From positions 8,982,503 to 9,046,502 of the forward strand of contig NC_059473.1 in the NCBI RefSeq assembly GCF_018139145.2: DNA of 64,000 nucleotides, written 5' to 3'. Of the stretch, positions 61,301 to 64,000 are shown one piece after another; positions within the stretch are counted from its first letter, which is position 1; every line of letters begins with the position of its first letter. The translations under genes and the position numbers were made by a program. The notes under the pieces are model-generated. The model did no database searches. It was given only the letters and a program-made list of their open reading frames with translations, and was not told the DNA's origin. The DNA is from Gymnogyps californianus. Taxonomy: Eukaryota > Chordata > Aves > Accipitriformes > Cathartidae.

Positions 61301-64000
61301 ATGAAGGGAGATAACACTAAGGTTTTGATTGTTTTTCTTTTTTTTTCTTTTCTGAGAACACATCGGCCAGATCGTTACAGTATACTGACAAGTAGTTGTG
61401 CTGCTGGACGACAGCTTCGGGTGCTTAAGCAGCCGAGGTGGGCCCTCTAGTGCTGGGTGAGGTGAGGGTGTTCTGGTCTTGTAAAGAATCACTGCAGATA
61501 GAGCTGGCATTTCAAGTCCCAAGTGTCACTGTGTGAAGTTCATTAGTCTCAAGCAGTGTAAGACTTGCAAGGCATCTTTTTCCACACCAGGAGTGCCGCA
61601 AAATGCAAATAATCTTTTAAAAAAGAATCGGAAAAAGTCCTAGATGTCCTTGGCTTTATTAAAACTCTTGAGTTCTTCAGGCTCTTCTCTTTTAACTGCA
61701 TGTAGCAGTATCCCCAAGCAGCATTACTCCCTCTTAAATGCAAGCTTAATAGCATTATGATTTCCAAAAAGAACAACAATTCTGTTAGGAGATCTTTGTA
61801 TAGAAGACTGATTCTATAATTATGAGTGAAAATGGCAAATTTTTGGTTTTATGACACTGGAGAAACTAAAGTACACTTGGCTGCAGTGTGCTGAAGTTTG
61901 TTTACTTATTTTTAAAAGGATTCAACAGCAAGTTTAACAATATGTGCCCTAGGGTAGAGTGAAAGGGTTTTTTTTTTCTTGTTTTGTTTTTTAATCTAAT
62001 GCTAGATTTTAGAGTTGTTTTGTCTGACATCTATTCTTAAGGCTTGGTAGCTGTGATAGGCCATGTTTTTCATGTGGGACCTACTGTTGTGCACTCATGC
62101 TACAAGTTGCGGTTTTCAATGGGCAGTCCGTGTGCTACTTGCATGATTTGTAGATAACGAAATACAGTGAAATGATGACTGCTATCTTGCAAGGCTTTCC
62201 AATGCCTCTCATCCTTATTTTGTTCAACTTCAGAGCCTGAGATACAGCTAATCTTCATGCAGCTTTTTTTGTTGTTGCTTGACTGCCCTTCTGGACCCCT
62301 TTGGAATAAGTTTTGCTTGATTTATTTGGCAAATAAAATATCACTGTGAATGTGTGAGCGTAGCATTTTGTGTTCACCACTTAAGGGCACTGGTACAGTG
62401 CCTGTTATTTTTCTCCTCTATGCTTTTAAAAGCTTTTTTGGTGAAGTTACTACTTCCATTTTCTTCCATGAGTGGACTACAGACGTTCCTATAAACAAGT
62501 CTCTCTTTTAACCAAAGAAAATCCTAGGGATTCACCCAAAATGGGGGGAACACAGCTGGACTGTCTGGCAACAATAAATAAAGGCAAGTGCTTTGAATAG
62601 AAGGGCTGCAATACTCGCTGCGTGGAGTGCCTCCTTGTACCTTCTTTTCCTTCTTTCTCCGTTTGAAAAAGGTTCATTTGCACCTTCTCTCTTTCTTCCT
62701 CCCCCTCTAATTTCTTGAGGTTACCACCACCAGGGAATAGCAGCAAAGGGGATAAGGTAAAAGGGCAGGAATTTTGAGAGTTTCTGGCTCTGACTTCAGC
62801 ACCTGGGAAGGAGAAGAAAGAGGCTGGACTCTGTCCCTATCTCTCTTCCGTGCAGAAGCATGTACAATGTTGTATGGAGAGAGGGTTCCTGGGGCTGCGA
62901 GCTGGATGTGTGCTTTGTTACTTCCTGCTCCCATCCCGGTGACTTAACAAGGTTTTGCTGTCTGTTGACTTTGACACAATTAATTACTGTGTCTCTAGAA
63001 CGCTGGACTCATTTTCAGGGAAGAGCTTGTTTTGCTCAGTCTAATTCATCGCTTGTCAGTAGTGCACTAGATAGAAGAGGCCTTATAACAAACTCAAGTT
63101 TGTTTCTGCAGTGACTCAGCTGAAATCAGTAATTGTATCTGGGGGAAGAACTTTCTTTTGCAGATGCAGAGTATCTCTGGTATTGGAAGAGCTTCTTTGT
63201 CTTGCACCTCCACAGATATTTTCTATGTAACACTGCGAGCTGCTGCCCTTCAGTGTTGAAATACCTCAGCCATGTGCCCAGAAGCCTTTGCTGAAAGGGC
63301 ATGATTTGTCTTGGACTTAACGTTCTACCAATCATACGGGTTTAAAAACAAGCAATGTCAACAGTTGTGAACAAAACTCCATAGACCTTTGAAGGCAAAG
63401 GCAGTGTTGGACTGTCTCTGTTTTACACGAACAGTTAAAATGGTCCTCATGAGCAAAAGCATGAAACTGAGGAGATGAGAAACTTGCTGCTGCTGCTTAG
63501 TTTTGAGGTTTTTTTCCTGAGCTGCTACTTGCATGTAGGGGAAAAAAGGGCTGTCAAGGATTGTTAGAGGAGGCAATGCCAAATAAGTCAGCAATGTGGA
63601 GCTGAGTGGGTGGCTAGTTGCTTTCCATCCAGTGCTGATGGGCCTTGACAGCTCATATAGTCTTAGGTAAACAAACCTGACAATTAAAATGTGCTCATTG
63701 ATCTAGTTGAAAGAAATGCAGTGTAGGTTTTCTGAAGTTTAAGTTTTCTGAAGTCTGAAACAACAGTTTCCTTACATGATTTCTTTTCCTGGAAGTGGGT
63801 CTGTGCCCCCCCCTTTCTAAACAAGAGAGGCTAAAGCAGTAATTATGAGGCAGAGAATTCTTACTTGCCTGACAACCTGGTTAATGGGCCCGTTCTTCTT
63901 ACTTCAGGATTGATTTTTTGTTTTTCCTCTTGCCTAAGTATGCACTCATTTTTAAGGTGTAGGTGTGACTACAGATCCTAACTGAGCAGCATTGTCTTGA
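55303..64000. other. Intergenic, no gene recognised
   Basis: AT-rich non-coding DNA to the window end. In other amniotes PCSK2 follows OTOR at some distance; I see none of its exons here. Only short homopolymer and G-rich tracts stand out. Confidence 0.55.
59339..59364 (+). other. G-quadruplex-prone G tract
   Basis: Runs of 8, 4 and 7 G are separated by TGGTAT and T, enough for four GGG tracts on the plus strand, isolated in AT-rich intergenic DNA. Confidence 0.5.

Noticed and set aside
62796..62817. REST/NRSF-like element (TTCAGCACC followed by GGGAAGGAG)
   Set aside because: Only the left half matches the 21-bp NRSE; the right half has too many mismatches to support a site.
47760..64000. 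First exon of PCSK2, the next gene in amniote order
   Set aside because: No prohormone convertase signal peptide or propeptide sequence is seen; the gene probably starts beyond the window.
1..64000. CRISPR arrays, prokaryotic operons, phage or integrated bacterial genes
   Set aside because: No spaced direct repeats of that type and no long uninterrupted genes; all recognised genes are intron-containing vertebrate genes.

Overview
This is vertebrate nuclear DNA, almost certainly from a bird outside the chicken/duck lineage. Genes are split by GT-AG introns, start in CpG-rich promoters and end at AATAAA signals. The gene order KIF16B - SNRPB2 - OTOR is the order known for amniotes (human chr 20p12). 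Interspersed repeats are sparse. The one clear LTR belongs to a family that I recall as common in Neoaves, and the one clear LINE fragment is CR1. The species cannot be named from the sequence alone.

Layout. 1-5628: intron 1 of KIF16B, which runs leftwards out of the window; no second exon is recognisable. 5629-5675: KIF16B first coding exon on the minus strand, inside a CpG island (about 5330-6060) that carries an RFX-type X-box. 6087-6480: a (TA)/(CA)-rich low-complexity block next to that island. About 6.5-30.2 kb: non-coding DNA between the divergent KIF16B and SNRPB2 promoters, holding a purine-rich domain, a (GGGAA)n tract, a CTCF-like motif, an unidentified GC-richer relic and a complete solo LTR at 28648-29215 with a 5-bp target duplication. 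About 30.3-31.2 kb: SNRPB2 CpG-island promoter. 31246-38759: SNRPB2, six coding exons encoding 226 aa, with a poly(A) signal at 38956. About 3 kb of spacer follows. 42062-46484: OTOR, four exons encoding 132 aa, with a poly(A) signal at 46720. 47.3-47.8 kb: an orphan CpG-rich segment with promoter-like features. 48-64 kb: intergenic DNA with one old CR1 fragment and no recognisable gene. PCSK2, the next gene in other amniotes, is not seen.

Functions. KIF16B is a PX-domain kinesin that moves early endosomes. SNRPB2 is the U2 snRNP B'' protein, which binds U2 snRNA stem-loop IV together with U2A'. OTOR is a small secreted SH3-fold protein of the MIA family, known from the cochlea. The three genes are neighbours by conserved synteny, not members of one pathway. 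I found no operon-like, CRISPR, phage or other novel encoded system. The points worth checking are regulatory or structural: the X-box, the cruciform-prone block, the orphan CpG island, CTCF-like motifs, the LTR, and an N-glycosylation sequon in the avian OTOR.
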